This document shows positions 16,652 to 25,052 of a DNA stretch of 64,000 nucleotides, one piece after another. The position numbers and the translations under genes were made by a program. This stretch comes from Caulobacter sp. (GTDB lineage: Bacteria; Pseudomonadota; Alphaproteobacteria; Caulobacterales; Caulobacteraceae): contig JAUXMY010000043.1 in the NCBI GenBank assembly GCA_030683005.1, positions 1 to 64,000 of the forward strand, written 5' to 3'. Positions within the stretch are counted from its first letter, which is position 1, and the number at the start of each line of letters is the position of its first letter. Below the pieces are notes generated by a model that was given only the letters and a program-made list of their open reading frames with translations, did not search any database and was not told the origin of the DNA.

Positions 16652-17899
16652 TCAGACCTTGTCCAGCTCGTAGGCCGCGTGCAGGGCCCGCACGGCCAGT
16701 TCGGTGTAGGCGGCGTCGATCAGCACGCTGATCTTGATCTCGCTGGTCGAGATGACCTGGATGTTGACGCCCTTCTCCGCCAGGGCGGTGAACATGGTCT
16801 TGGCGACGCCGGCGTGGCTGCGCATGCCGACCCCGATGACCGAGACCTTGGCCACGTCCTCGTTCAGCTGCACGTCCTCGAAGCCGATGTCCTTCTGGGC
16901 CTGGCGCACGATCTCGACGGCCCGGGCCGCGTCGCGCTTGCCGACCGTGAACTCCATGTTGGCCGCGCCCTCGCTGCGGGCGTGGCTCTGGACGATCATG
17001 TCGACATTGACGTTGGCGTCGGCCAGCCGGCCGAAGATCTTCGAGGAGACGCCGGGGGTGTCGGGCAGGCCGAACAGGCTGACCTTGGCCTCGTCGCGGC
17101 TGTAGGCCACCCCGCTCACGATACGCTTTTCCACGATCTCCTCCTCGTCGCAGACGATGGTGCCCTGACCGGGGGCTTCCCCGGGCTCGACGAAACTTGA
17201 AAGCACCCGTAGCGGCACGTGCTGGGACATCGCCAGCTCGACCGAACGGGTCTGAAGCACCTTGGCCCCCAGCGAGGCCATCTCCAACATCTCCTCGTAG
17301 GAGATGCGGGCCAGCTTGCGGGCCTTGCTCTCGATACGGGGGTCGGTGGTGTAGACGCCGTCGACGTCGGTGTAGATGTCGCAGGCCCCCCCGACCGCGG
17401 CGGCGATGGCCACGGCGCTGGTGTCGGAGCCGCCGCGGCCGAGCGTGGCGATGCGGCCCTGGCGGTCGACGCCCTGGAAGCCGGCGATGACGGCGATCTC
17501 GCCGTTGTCCATGGCGCGGGCCAGATTCTCCGGCGGGATCTCGTCGATACGCGCACGGCCGTGGGCGTCGTCGGTGATAATCGGCACCTGCCAGCCCATC
17601 CACGAGCGGGCGTTCAGGCCCATGTTGCGTAGCGTCATGGCCAACAGGCCGGCGGTCACCTGTTCGCCGCTGGCGACGACCACGTCGTATTCGTCGTCCG
17701 AGGGCGGCAGGCCCTGGGCGGCCGCGCCGGCCCCGTCGGTCCAGGCGACCAGCTCGTTGGTCTTGCCCGACATCGCCGATACGACGACAGCCACCTGCTT
17801 GCCGGTCGCGACCTCGGCCGCCACCAGCCGGCCCACGCGCCGGATCCGCTCCAGGTCGGCCACCGAAGTGCCGCCGAATTTCATCACCAGCCGTGACAC
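16652..17899 (-). CDS. lysC: Aspartate kinase LysC
   Basis: A 415-residue cytosolic enzyme for the first step of the lysine, threonine and methionine branch. The N-terminal kinase domain begins SRLVMKFGGTSVAD and contains VVVSAMSGKTNELV, GFQGVD and LGRGGSDTSAVAIAAA. The C-terminus carries two ACT domains (KVSLFGLPDTPGVSSKIFGR and KVSVIGVGMRSHAGVAKTMF) that give feedback inhibition by lysine and/or threonine. The start is a GTG at 17899 with AAGGAGG upstream; the frame is open for another 44 unconserved codons. It is divergent from ubiG, with a 166-base shared control region, and ptsP follows. Confidence 0.96.
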   Translation of the reverse strand: MSRLVMKFGGTSVADLERIRRVGRLVAAEVATGKQVAVVVSAMSGKTNELVAWTDGAGAAAQGLPPSDDEYDVVVASGEQVTAGLLAMTLRNMGLNARSWMGWQVPIITDDAHGRARIDEIPPENLARAMDNGEIAVIAGFQGVDRQGRIATLGRGGSDTSAVAIAAAVGGACDIYTDVDGVYTTDPRIESKARKLARISYEEMLEMASLGAKVLQTRSVELAMSQHVPLRVLSSFVEPGEAPGQGTIVCDEEEIVEKRIVSGVAYSRDEAKVSLFGLPDTPGVSSKIFGRLADANVNVDMIVQSHARSEGAANMEFTVGKRDAARAVEIVRQAQKDIGFEDVQLNEDVAKVSVIGVGMRSHAGVAKTMFTALAEKGVNIQVISTSEIKISVLIDAAYTELAVRALHAAYELDKV

Positions 17900-18065
17900 G
17901 TCAGGCCGCTCGCCTCCTTGGATTGGCGGTTTTTCCTGCCCCGAAGACGCCTGAAACGGCAGCCTGCCGGGCAAGAGGCGCCCTTCTAGCGGCGCGCACG
18001 CGGCGCGGCAATGCGCATGTGCGCCGCACATCGACGGGAGCGCCGTCTCGCACTAGATAAGCGGC

Positions 18066-18827
18066 ATGGCCGCTGCTGCACCGACCCTGACCAGTTCCAT
18101 CGACCCCGAAGAGGTCGAGCGTTTCTCGCGCATCGCAGCCGAATGGTGGGACCCGCGCGGCAAGTTCGCCCCCCTCCACAAGTTCAATCCGACCCGCCTG
18201 ACCTTCATCCGCGACCAGGCGGCGACGCGGTTCGGGCGCGACCCCAAGGCGAAACGGCCGTTCGAAGGACTCAAGCTGCTCGACATTGGCTGCGGCGGCG
18301 GCCTGCTCAGCGAGCCGATGACGCGGCTGGGCTTTGCGGTCACCGGCGCCGACGCCTCGGCGCGCAACATCGGCACCGCCTCCACCCATGCCGCCGAACA
18401 GGGGCTGGAGATCGACTATCGCGCCACCACGGCCGAGCAGCTGCTGGCCGATGGGGCCGGGCCCTTCGACGTCGTGCTGAACATGGAAGTCATCGAGCAC
18501 GTCGCCGATCCCGGCGAGTTTCTGCGCACCACGGCCAGGCTGCTGGCGCCGGGTGGCATCATGATCGTCGCCACGCTGAACCGCACCCTCAAGGCCCTGG
18601 CCCTGGCCAAGATCGGCGCCGAGTACGTGCTGCGCTGGGTCCCCGCCGGGACACATGACTGGCGGAAGTTCCTCACCCCGCAGGAACTGCGCGGTTTCCT
18701 CGAAGGCCACCCCTTCGACATCGAGGGCCCGTTCGGCGTCACCTACAACCCGTTGACGGGGAAGTGGGGTCCGTCGGCGGACGCCGATGTGAACTACATG
18801 ATGACGGTGGCGCGGGCTGCGAAGTAG
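18066..18827 (+). CDS. ubiG: Ubiquinone biosynthesis O-methyltransferase UbiG
   Basis: A 253-residue class I SAM methyltransferase that performs both O-methylations of ubiquinone synthesis. The SAM motif is [14 protein letters not shown]; post-motifs VTGADAS and [20 protein letters not shown] are the UbiG/Coq3 signatures. The N-terminal [20 protein letters not shown] is the diagnostic family start, and the C-terminal [19 protein letters not shown] matches as well. Its position divergent from lysC is a conserved alphaproteobacterial arrangement. Confidence 0.96.
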   Translation: MAAAAPTLTSSIDPEEVERFSRIAAEWWDPRGKFAPLHKFNPTRLTFIRDQAATRFGRDPKAKRPFEGLKLLDIGCGGGLLSEPMTRLGFAVTGADASARNIGTASTHAAEQGLEIDYRATTAEQLLADGAGPFDVVLNMEVIEHVADPGEFLRTTARLLAPGGIMIVATLNRTLKALALAKIGAEYVLRWVPAGTHDWRKFLTPQELRGFLEGHPFDIEGPFGVTYNPLTGKWGPSADADVNYMMTVARAAK

Positions 18828-18828
18828 C

Positions 18829-18985
18829 CCTCCCTCCCCCTCGTGGGGAGAGACAGGTCCGCGAAGCGGGCCAGGGCGGGGCAAGGGGTGGCCACGTTCT
18901 GAGTCAGGTGAGGATCGCTTCTTGCCCCACCCGTCTCGTCTCGCTGCGCTCGCCGATCCACCTCTCCACAAGGAGGAGGGAGATC
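18829..18985. repeat. Intergenic inverted repeat, family C
   Basis: An outward pair of CCTCCCCCTCGTGGGGAG and CTCTCCACAAGGAGGAGGGAG blocks around GGGGCAAGGGGTGG / GCCCCACCCG. It is of the same general design as the elements at 24798 and 25911, and lies between convergent genes. Confidence 0.65.
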
Positions 18986-19580
18986 ACGAAAACTCCCCCG
19001 CCTCCACTTCCCGCCGGCCGCTGTTGAGGCTGTCGGCGATCGCCTCCGAGGCCTCGTAGTCCTCGTCGAGGAAGCCGTTCTTCACGCGCCAGGCGCCGGC
19101 CTCGAAGCAGCGGATGGCGGTGGCCAGCATCATCGAGACGCTGTCGTAGACCAGCTCCTGCTCCGGCTCGCCGGGCAGGTACTCGACCACGGCGCCGTGG
19201 TCGGGGTGGCCCGGATCGCAGACCACCGCCAGATAGCCGCCGCCGCCGTCGGCGAGGATCGGGAACCAGCAGCGTGGCCAGATCTCGGCCAGGCCGTCGA
19301 AGCCGCGATAGTGGTCCACCGCCTCCGCCAGCGGCATCCAGTAGTAGCCGGGGACCAGGTGGCCATCGCCCAGCGTCCGGCCGACCGGAAGGTCGACGCC
19401 GTCGTGGCGGCCGTACATGGAGACCAGGTCGTCCGGCGCCGTGCCGGCCGGCGCCACGGCGTCCTCGACATCGAAGGGCGCGATGCCGGGCTTCAGCATG
19501 TCCACGCAAGGTCGTCCCAGCCTGCGCAGCCGGGCGGTCAGGTCGTCGACCTGGCTGAAGACGAACGTCATGTCGCTCAT
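18984..19580 (-). CDS. SMI1/KNR4 (SUKH) domain protein
   Basis: A 198-residue protein of the SMI1/KNR4 superfamily. Characteristic parts are LVSMYGRHDGVDL, GYYWMPLAEAVDHYRGF, WPRCWFPILADGGGGYLAVV and GAVVEYLPGEPEQELVYDS. Members of this superfamily are often immunity proteins against contact-dependent or polymorphic toxins, but stand-alone housekeeping versions are common, and no toxin gene is seen here. There is no signal peptide, so it is cytosolic. The start may be the ATG at 19580 or three codons later. Domain call good; role unknown. Confidence 0.75.
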   Translation of the reverse strand: MSDMTFVFSQVDDLTARLRRLGRPCVDMLKPGIAPFDVEDAVAPAGTAPDDLVSMYGRHDGVDLPVGRTLGDGHLVPGYYWMPLAEAVDHYRGFDGLAEIWPRCWFPILADGGGGYLAVVCDPGHPDHGAVVEYLPGEPEQELVYDSVSMMLATAIRCFEAGAWRVKNGFLDEDYEASEAIADSLNSGRREVEAGEFS

Positions 19581-19681
19581 GGCGGCTCCCCCGGGGCGGA
19601 CGGTCCGCCGAGGGGCCTGTCTAGCCTGCGTCGCGGGGCCGGGAGAACAGGGCGTTGGGCCCGGCCGCGAAGCATCGTCGC

Positions 19682-20824
19682 TCAGGGCAGCAGGCGCATC
19701 TCGGCCCGGACAGCCCTGGCGACGGACGCCATGACCGTCGTTCGGTTGGCCGCGGCGTTCGGGCCGGAGATGAAGGCCGCGTCGACCGCCGGATTGGTGA
19801 TGAACTCCACCTCGAAATAGGTCGAGACGGCCAGCCGTCCCCCGGGTTGATGATTGCCGAGCGCCGTGTCGTTGAGGACGCCCAGCACCCTGGGGCCGGA
19901 GGCGGTGTCTGGCTTGAGCTTGCGGTCCCGGGTCTCGGGCCGGACCTGGCGCAGGCCGGCCACCAGGGCGTCATGCAGCGCTTGGCCGAACGCGATATCG
20001 GCGGCCAGGTTGACGTTTCCGTTCTGCGGCGCGCGGTAGAAGGTCTCCGCGCCGCTGACGGTCTTGTCGCCGAGACCGTTGAAATGCAGGCAGACGAAGG
20101 CCTTGGCGCCATGCTCACGGGTCTTCTTCGCGCGCGCCGCCCCGGTCAGATTGACGTCGGTGGTCCGGGTCAGGACGACCTTGATCTTCTCGCCCGCCGC
20201 CGCGGCCTGGGACAGGATCTGGTCCTTCAGGGTCTGACACCAGAGCAGGGTCAGCGCCTTTTCCTGCACGCCGCTGGCGCTGGTCGCATTGTTCCAGCTA
20301 CTGCCGCTGACGTTGGCCGCGCCGCCGTGGCCGGGATCCAGCACGATCACGCCCAGATCGACGTCCGGCGTGACGGGGGCCGGCGTCGGCGCCGGCTGGT
20401 CCGCCAGCAGGTCGCCGGCCTCGTCCAGCAGGGCCAACACCTTGTCGGCATAGTTCGCCGCCGGCGTGTAGATCGGGCCGATGAACCTGATGAAGGTCTC
20501 CGGCGTGGCGGTGTGACTCTTCCACCCCCTGTAGGGCGCGCGTTCAAGGAAGGCCCAGTATCCACGAATGAAGGCCTCCGGGCTGGCGAACCGGCAGTAG
20601 TAGTCGCCGCCATCGTGCGCCTCGTAGAACACCTTGGTCGCGTAGGCGGCCATTTCTGGCCGCCACTTCAGGCCGCCGAAGTTGTTGTGCAGCGTCGCCA
20701 GCTTCGAGGTCCCGCGCCCGCTCTCGAGCATCCACTGGGCGAGCGTGACGGCGCGCAGCTTCGGATGGGCGATCACCGCCTGGCGACAGGCGGCGACAAG
20801 ATTGTCGAACGATGTGCTGGACAT
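19682..20824 (-). CDS. Glucosaminidase-amidase fusion acting on peptidoglycan
   Basis: 380 residues with two cell-wall domains. Residues ~1-140 resemble a glucosaminidase/lysozyme-like domain (RAVTLAQWMLESGRGTSKLA, NFGGLKW, FASPEAFIRGYWAFL, ANYADKVLALL). After an Ala/Pro linker (PAPTPAPVTPD), residues ~157-380 form an Amidase_3 zinc amidase (VIVLDPGHGG, KAFVCLHFNG, YFEVEFITNP), which cuts N-acetylmuramoyl-L-alanine bonds. There is no signal peptide or N-terminal membrane segment at the chosen start, which is unusual for such enzymes. It could act in lysis or be exported by another route. No phage genes are nearby. Confidence 0.8.
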   Translation of the reverse strand: MSSTSFDNLVAACRQAVIAHPKLRAVTLAQWMLESGRGTSKLATLHNNFGGLKWRPEMAAYATKVFYEAHDGGDYYCRFASPEAFIRGYWAFLERAPYRGWKSHTATPETFIRFIGPIYTPAANYADKVLALLDEAGDLLADQPAPTPAPVTPDVDLGVIVLDPGHGGAANVSGSSWNNATSASGVQEKALTLLWCQTLKDQILSQAAAAGEKIKVVLTRTTDVNLTGAARAKKTREHGAKAFVCLHFNGLGDKTVSGAETFYRAPQNGNVNLAADIAFGQALHDALVAGLRQVRPETRDRKLKPDTASGPRVLGVLNDTALGNHQPGGRLAVSTYFEVEFITNPAVDAAFISGPNAAANRTTVMASVARAVRAEMRLLP

Positions 20825-20918
20825 GACGGCCCCCTGCCTGACCAGGCCGGGAAGACCGGCCGCGAGACACCACAGGTTGCGCTCAGTTTTCCGCCGTGAC
20901 TAGCGTCATGGTGGTGTG

Positions 20919-21353
20919 TCAGTTGATTTCGGTCTTCTTTGGTATGGCCGGCGGCAGCGGCGCGACGTTGATCCCGTCCTCGACCAGCTTCTTCACTTCG
21001 GTCGGCGAGGCCTCGCCGTAGATGCCGCGCGCCTCGCTCTTGCCGTCGTGGATGTCGCGGGCCTCGCGGGCGAAGGCGTCGCCGACATAGTCGAAATTGT
21101 CCTCCACATGGGCGCGCACCTTGCCCATCGCCTCCATAACCATCTCGCGCATGCCGGGCTTCAGGTCGGCGCCGGAGTCCCTGGCCTTCGTGCCGGCCAC
21201 GGCCGGAGCCATGATCTGCTTGCGCACAGCGCCGCTGCCGCAGACGGGGCATTCCAGCAGGCCGCGCGCCTGCTGATCGTCATAGTCGGTCGAGGCGCCG
21301 AACCAGCCTTCGAAGCCGTGCTCATGCTCACATACGAGGGCGTATTTTATCAT
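20919..21353 (-). CDS. DUF1178 family protein
   Basis: A 144-residue DUF1178 protein of unknown function. The N-terminal zinc-finger-like part has MIKYALVCEHEHGFEGWF and LLECPVCGSGAVRKQIMAP, with a C/H...CxxC arrangement. The helical rest (MREMVMEAMGKVRAHVEDNF) and the ending (GIYGEASPTEVKKLVEDGI, then NVAPLPP) match the family. It lies one base from the nitrilase gene upstream and belongs to the conserved comF-grxC-nitrilase-DUF1178 gene string. Confidence 0.92.
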   Translation of the reverse strand: MIKYALVCEHEHGFEGWFGASTDYDDQQARGLLECPVCGSGAVRKQIMAPAVAGTKARDSGADLKPGMREMVMEAMGKVRAHVEDNFDYVGDAFAREARDIHDGKSEARGIYGEASPTEVKKLVEDGINVAPLPPAIPKKTEIN

Positions 21354-22175
21354 CTAGGGTCCCGTGAACGGTCGGGCGTTCTTCAGGTTCGGGATCGCCG
21401 CCCGGGCCCTGTCGGAGGCGGTCAGGTCGAGGTCGGCGACCAGCACGCCCGGCTCGTCATGGTCCAGCTTGCCGAGGATCTCGCCCCAGGGCGCAACGAT
21501 GGTCGAGCGACCCCAGGTGCCCCGGCCGTCCTCGTGGAACCCGCCCTGGGCGGCGGCGAGGATGAAGCTGCCGGTCTCGATGGCCCGGGCGCGGATCAGG
21601 GTCTCCCAGTGGGCTTCGCCGGTCGGCCGGGTGAAGGCGGCCGGCAGGGTGATGACATTGGCGCCGGCCAGGGCCAGCGCGCGATACAGGGCGGGGAAGC
21701 GCATGTCGTAGCAGATGGTCAGGCCCAGCCTTGAGCCCGCCGCGTCGACGACCACGGCCCGGTCGCCTGGTTCGTAGGTTGCCGATTCCCGCGCTGTCTC
21801 GCCGGTCGGCAGGTCGACATCGAACATGTGCAGCTTGTCGTAGGTCGCCGCGACGGCCCCGTCGGGGGCGATCAGCAGCTGGCGGTTGGCGGCCTTGCCG
21901 TCCTCGCGCCGCACCAGGGCCGAGCCGATGTCGAGCCAGATGGCCAGCTCCCGGGCCAGGGCGCGCAGGCCGGTCACCACCGGGTCGTCCTCGGCGGAGG
22001 TCAGCACCGGCAACAGCTTCTCGCGGTCCTTCTGCAGGATGTTGGTTCCCTCCGGCGTCACGATCAGCCGCGCGCCATCCGCCGCCGCCTGGCGAACCAG
22101 CGGCGCGACATGGGCCAGCGCTTCGGCATGCGCGGCCGGCGTGCGGGTCTGGACGAGGCCGACGCGCAGGATCAT
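21354..22175 (-). CDS. Carbon-nitrogen hydrolase (nitrilase superfamily)
   Basis: A 273-residue cytosolic amidase of the Nit1/Nit2-like branch. The catalytic triad is present: Glu in IVTPEGTNIL, Lys in YDKLHMFDVDLP and Cys in GLTICYDMRFPALYR. The HMFDVDLPTGE block is typical of Nit1-type deaminated-glutathione amidases, so repair of deaminated glutathione is the likeliest role, consistent with the adjacent glutaredoxin. Its stop and the DUF1178 start are adjacent, and its start overlaps the end of grxC, so the genes are probably translated together. Confidence 0.9.
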   Translation of the reverse strand: MILRVGLVQTRTPAAHAEALAHVAPLVRQAAADGARLIVTPEGTNILQKDREKLLPVLTSAEDDPVVTGLRALARELAIWLDIGSALVRREDGKAANRQLLIAPDGAVAATYDKLHMFDVDLPTGETARESATYEPGDRAVVVDAAGSRLGLTICYDMRFPALYRALALAGANVITLPAAFTRPTGEAHWETLIRARAIETGSFILAAAQGGFHEDGRGTWGRSTIVAPWGEILGKLDHDEPGVLVADLDLTASDRARAAIPNLKNARPFTGP

Positions 22176-22426
22176 GCGGCCAGCATCGGGTCCAGCTTGC
22201 CGGCGCGGTCCAGCGCCAGCATGTCGTCGCAGCCGCCGATGTGCGTCTCGCCGACGAAGATCTGCGGGAAGGTCGTGCCGCCGGAGCGATCCATCATCTC
22301 GCGGCGCAGGTTGGGGTCCATGCCGGCTTCGATCTCCTCGAAGTCGGCGCCCTTGGCCTGAAGCAGGGAGAGCGCCCGCGCGCAGTAACCGCAGAAGGGA
22401 CGGGTGTAGATGGTGACCTTGGCCAT
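22172..22426 (-). CDS. grxC: Glutaredoxin 3 (GrxC)
   Basis: An 84-residue cytosolic dithiol glutaredoxin. The active site is CGYC (residues 12-15, in RPFCGYCARAL), followed by the GSH-binding TFPQIFVG with cis-proline and GGCDDML. It reduces disulfides using glutathione. The family-typical start is MAKVTIYTRP (22426). A second in-frame ATG at 22459 overlaps the comF stop as ATGA and would add 11 residues; this version may be the one translated by coupling. The 3' end overlaps the nitrilase start by 4 bases. Confidence 0.93.
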   Translation of the reverse strand: MAKVTIYTRPFCGYCARALSLLQAKGADFEEIEAGMDPNLRREMMDRSGGTTFPQIFVGETHIGGCDDMLALDRAGKLDPMLAA

Positions 22427-22455
22427 GACTCGTAACGGAACCTGTTGCTTGGGTT

Positions 22456-23238
22456 TCATATAGTGGTGTCCGCCCCGGCGCGCACCTTGGCGATGACGGC
22501 GACGTGGACGGCGGCGGCGCCCGCGGCCTTCAGCGCCCTGGCGCAAGCCTGCGCCGTGGCTCCGGTGGTCAGGACGTCGTCGACAAGCAGAACGCGCCGA
22601 CCGGCCAGGCGGTCCCGCGCGGTGTCGCGCACGGCGAAGGCGCCGGCCACGTTGCGGCGCCTCCCGGCAGCCGACTTGCCGCCCTGGGTCTCTGTATCGC
22701 GGACGCGCCGCAGCGCGTCGGGGAGGTAGGCCAGGCCATGCGCGCGGGCCAGCGGTCTGGCGATCTCGGCCGCCTGGTTGTAGCGCCGCCGCAGCAGACG
22801 CCAGCGGTGCAGCGGCGCCGGGATCACGACGTCGGCGTCGTCCAGCAACGGCCGGGCCGACCGGGACAGCCAGCGCGCCATCAGCCCGGCCAGATCGGTG
22901 CGGTCGGCGTGCTTGAGCTTGAGGATCAGGTCGCGCGAAGCCTCGTCGTAAAGGCAGGCGGCCCGCGCCCGGTCGAAGGCCCTGGGCCTGGCCGTGCAGG
23001 CGGCGCAGCGGACGTCCGGCCCGGGGTCGAACTCGAATGGCGAGCCGCAGCCGTCGCAGACCGGGTCCTCCAGGAAGGCGATGCGGCTCCACTGGCGGGC
23101 GGGCAGGCCGGCGGTCTGGGCCGCCTCGCCGTCAAAGTCGCGGACCGGCAGCAGCAGGTCGAGCAGGCCGCGCGCGGCGCCGATGATGCGCGCCGGCGGT
23201 TCCCATCGCGTCCGTGAAGGGCCATGTTCCGCCCGCAT
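22456..23238 (-). CDS. comF: ComF family phosphoribosyltransferase-like protein
   Basis: 260 residues. An N-terminal double zinc ribbon (VCDGCGSPF and VRCAACTARP, about 76-100) is followed by a type I phosphoribosyltransferase domain with the PRPP loop VLLVDDVLTTGAT (about 211-223). ComF is needed for DNA uptake in naturally competent bacteria; in alphaproteobacteria its role is less clear. Its ATG (complement of 23236-23238) shares the tetranucleotide CATG with the divergent methyltransferase start, so the two coding regions overlap at their first bases. The start leaves 60 residues before the zinc ribbon, somewhat long. Confidence 0.88.
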   Translation of the reverse strand: MRAEHGPSRTRWEPPARIIGAARGLLDLLLPVRDFDGEAAQTAGLPARQWSRIAFLEDPVCDGCGSPFEFDPGPDVRCAACTARPRAFDRARAACLYDEASRDLILKLKHADRTDLAGLMARWLSRSARPLLDDADVVIPAPLHRWRLLRRRYNQAAEIARPLARAHGLAYLPDALRRVRDTETQGGKSAAGRRRNVAGAFAVRDTARDRLAGRRVLLVDDVLTTGATAQACARALKAAGAAAVHVAVIAKVRAGADTTI

Positions 23239-24151
23239 GTCCGGTACGCCACCCCTCCTGTTCGACCGCGCCCTTCACCGGCGCCGCCTCGACCGCGCCG
23301 CCCCCGGCTACGCCGCCGCGGGCTTCCTGAAAGCGCGGGCGGCCGAGGACGCCGTGGTCCGGCTGGAAGCGATCATGCGACGGTTTCCGCTGGCGGTCGA
23401 CCTTGGCGCGCGGGACGGAGCCTTCGCCCGCGCCCTGGCGACCAGCGACGCGGCGGCGAAGGTCGACCTGCTGGTCGAGACGGACCTGTCCCGCGCCATG
23501 CTGGCCGGTCGCTACGGCCTCCGGCTGGTCGTCGACGAGGAGCGCCTGCCGTTCGCTGAAGCCAGCCTGGACCTGGTGGTCTCGACCCTTGCCCTGCACT
23601 GGACCAATGACCTGGTCGGGACACTGATCCAGATCCGGAGAGCGCTGAAGCCGGACGGCCTGTTCATCGGCGCCCTGCTGGGCGGGGCATCGTTGACCGA
23701 GTTGCGCCAGTGCCTGCTGGCGGCGGAGTCGGAGCTGAGCGGCGGGGCGGGCCTGCGGGTCTCGCCGTTCGCCGACGGCTTCGACGGTGCGGCGCTGCTG
23801 CAACGGGCCGGGTTCGCGCTGCCGGTGGCGGACGTCGATCGGGTGACGGTTCGTTACGCCCACCCCATCGCCCTGCTGCGCGACCTGCGGGCCATGGGCG
23901 AGACGAACGTGCTGCTCGATCGCCCGCGCAGGCCGCTGCCCCGCGCGGTGCTGTTGCGGGCGATGGCGCTCTACGTCGAGCGCTTCGCCCAGGCCGACGG
24001 CAAGGTCCCGGCCACCTTCGAGATCATCACCATCACCGGCTGGGCCCCGCACGAGAGCCAGCAGAAGCCGCTGAAGCCCGGCTCGGCGAAGATGCGGCTG
24101 GCCGATGCGCTGGGCACGGTGGAAGTGCCGACCGGCGACAAGGCCGGCTAG
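23237..24151 (+). CDS. Class I SAM methyltransferase (NDUFAF5/BioC-like)
   Basis: 304 residues. The start PPLLFDRALHRRRLDRAA, the SAM region LAVDLGARDGAFARAL, the acidic loop DLLVETDLSRAML and the post-motif LDLVVSTLALHWTNDLVGTL match the alphaproteobacterial relatives of NDUFAF5, the mitochondrial complex I assembly arginine hydroxylase, which keeps a methyltransferase fold. A role in complex I assembly is plausible but unproven; BioC-like activity is the alternative. The glycine-rich SAM loop is altered (LGARDGA instead of GxGxG), as in NDUFAF5-type proteins. The ATG is in a CATG shared with comF on the other strand. Confidence 0.8.
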   Translation: MSGTPPLLFDRALHRRRLDRAAPGYAAAGFLKARAAEDAVVRLEAIMRRFPLAVDLGARDGAFARALATSDAAAKVDLLVETDLSRAMLAGRYGLRLVVDEERLPFAEASLDLVVSTLALHWTNDLVGTLIQIRRALKPDGLFIGALLGGASLTELRQCLLAAESELSGGAGLRVSPFADGFDGAALLQRAGFALPVADVDRVTVRYAHPIALLRDLRAMGETNVLLDRPRRPLPRAVLLRAMALYVERFAQADGKVPATFEIITITGWAPHESQQKPLKPGSAKMRLADALGTVEVPTGDKAG

Positions 24152-24324
24152 CCGTCCCCGCCGCCGATGGCCGCGTCCACGGCGGCGCTGACCTCGGCGA
24201 TGATGTCGGTGGTCTTGTTGCCAAAGGCAGTCACCGACGTGATGATCACCAGGAAGATCAGCGAGGCGATCAGGCCGTACTCGATGGCCGTCGCGCCCCT
24301 CTCGTCGCGGCGGAAGGCCTTCAG
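24148..24324 (-). CDS. Flp/Fap-type pilin-like ORF without a canonical start
   Basis: A 58-codon frame with a typical type IVb (Flp) prepilin: the short basic leader KAFRRDERG, the prepilin-peptidase site G|ATAIEYG with Glu at +5, and one hydrophobic helix (LIASLIFLVIITSVTAFG), then a polar tail. Flp pilins are processed by CpaA/TadV and assembled by the Tad machinery. No ATG, GTG or TTG precedes the leader in this frame. The first possible initiator is CTG at 24324, two bases after the stop of the mutT-like gene, so either translation is coupled from a rare start or the gene has lost its start. No other tad genes are nearby. Confidence 0.6.
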   Translation of the reverse strand: MKAFRRDERGATAIEYGLIASLIFLVIITSVTAFGNKTTDIIAEVSAAVDAAIGGGDG

Positions 24325-24326
24325 CG

Positions 24327-24746
24327 TTAGATGAAGTCGCGCAGAAAGGCGACCAGCGGGGTGTCCGCCGGGGGCATCGGATAGTCGGCGAGCTTTTGGG
24401 GCTTCACCCACGCCAGAGCCTCGTGTTCCCGCGCCGTGACAAAGCCGTCCCAGCGCCTGCACAGGTACAGTGGCATGAGCAGGTGAAACGAATCGTAACC
24501 GTGCGATGCGAAAACGAACGGGGCCAGGCAGGCCTCCGTAACGCTGATCCCCAGCTCCTCGTTCAGTTCGCGGATCAGGCAGGCCTCCGGCGTCTCGCCG
24601 GCCTCGACCTTGCCGCCCGGAAACTCCCACAGCCCGGCCAGCTGCTTGCCCTTCGGCCGCTGGCAGATCAGCACCCGCCCGTCGCCGTCGATCAGGGCGG
24701 CGGCGGCGACGAGGAGGATGGGCTTGTCGGGGGCGGGGGAGGTCAT
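24327..24746 (-). CDS. MutT-like NUDIX hydrolase
   Basis: A 139-residue NUDIX hydrolase. The NUDIX box is complete: GGKVEAGETP followed by ACLIRELNEELGI (about 45-67), with the conserved REXXEE core. N-terminal ILLVAAAALIDGDGRVLICQ and QLAGLWEFPGGK match MutT, which removes 8-oxo-dGTP from the nucleotide pool. The length fits. A Flp-pilin-like ORF follows at a spacing of two bases on the same strand. Oxidised-nucleotide specificity is inference from the WEFPGGK motif. Confidence 0.9.
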   Translation of the reverse strand: MTSPAPDKPILLVAAAALIDGDGRVLICQRPKGKQLAGLWEFPGGKVEAGETPEACLIRELNEELGISVTEACLAPFVFASHGYDSFHLLMPLYLCRRWDGFVTAREHEALAWVKPQKLADYPMPPADTPLVAFLRDFI

Positions 24747-25052
24747 GGCGCAGGTCTAGCCGAGCCACCATCGTCCCGGAAGTCGGACATCCGGCAAAGC
24801 CCTCCTCCTCGATGGAGGAGGGTTGGGTGGTGGTGTGGCCGCTGCGTCGGGGGAAGGGCTCGGCGCGGCGCCGGCGCCAAACAGCACTTTCCCCGCACCG
24901 CCATGGCCACACCACCATCCCCGGCCCTTCCTCCATCGAGGAGGAAGGGGGAATGAGCGAAGCCCCACAACCGCCACGTCAGCCGACGAGGGAGGCGACA
25001 GGGCGGCAACCTCTGCTATGGAGCGTCCTTCATCTCCGACGGGAGCCTCGAC
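24747..25052. repeat. Large intergenic inverted repeat (family C type) between mutT-like gene and kdsA
   Basis: 306 bases between divergent genes. Mirrored arms are CCTCCTCCTCGATGGAGGAG (from 24801) and GGTGGTGTGGCC (24829-24840) against GGCCACACCACC (24905-24916) and CTTCCTCCATCGAGGAGGAA (from 24928). The rest (24954-25052) presumably holds the kdsA promoter, but no clear -35/-10 pair stands out. No gene is seen. Confidence 0.65.

Noticed and set aside
18984..19580. Immunity gene of a toxin system (SUKH domain)
   Set aside because: No polymorphic toxin or secretion gene is adjacent; the superfamily also has non-immunity members, so only the domain is reported.
19682..20824. Prophage lysis cassette suggested by the amidase/glucosaminidase gene
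   Set aside because: No holin, capsid, tail, integrase or terminase gene lies nearby; the flanks are core housekeeping genes.
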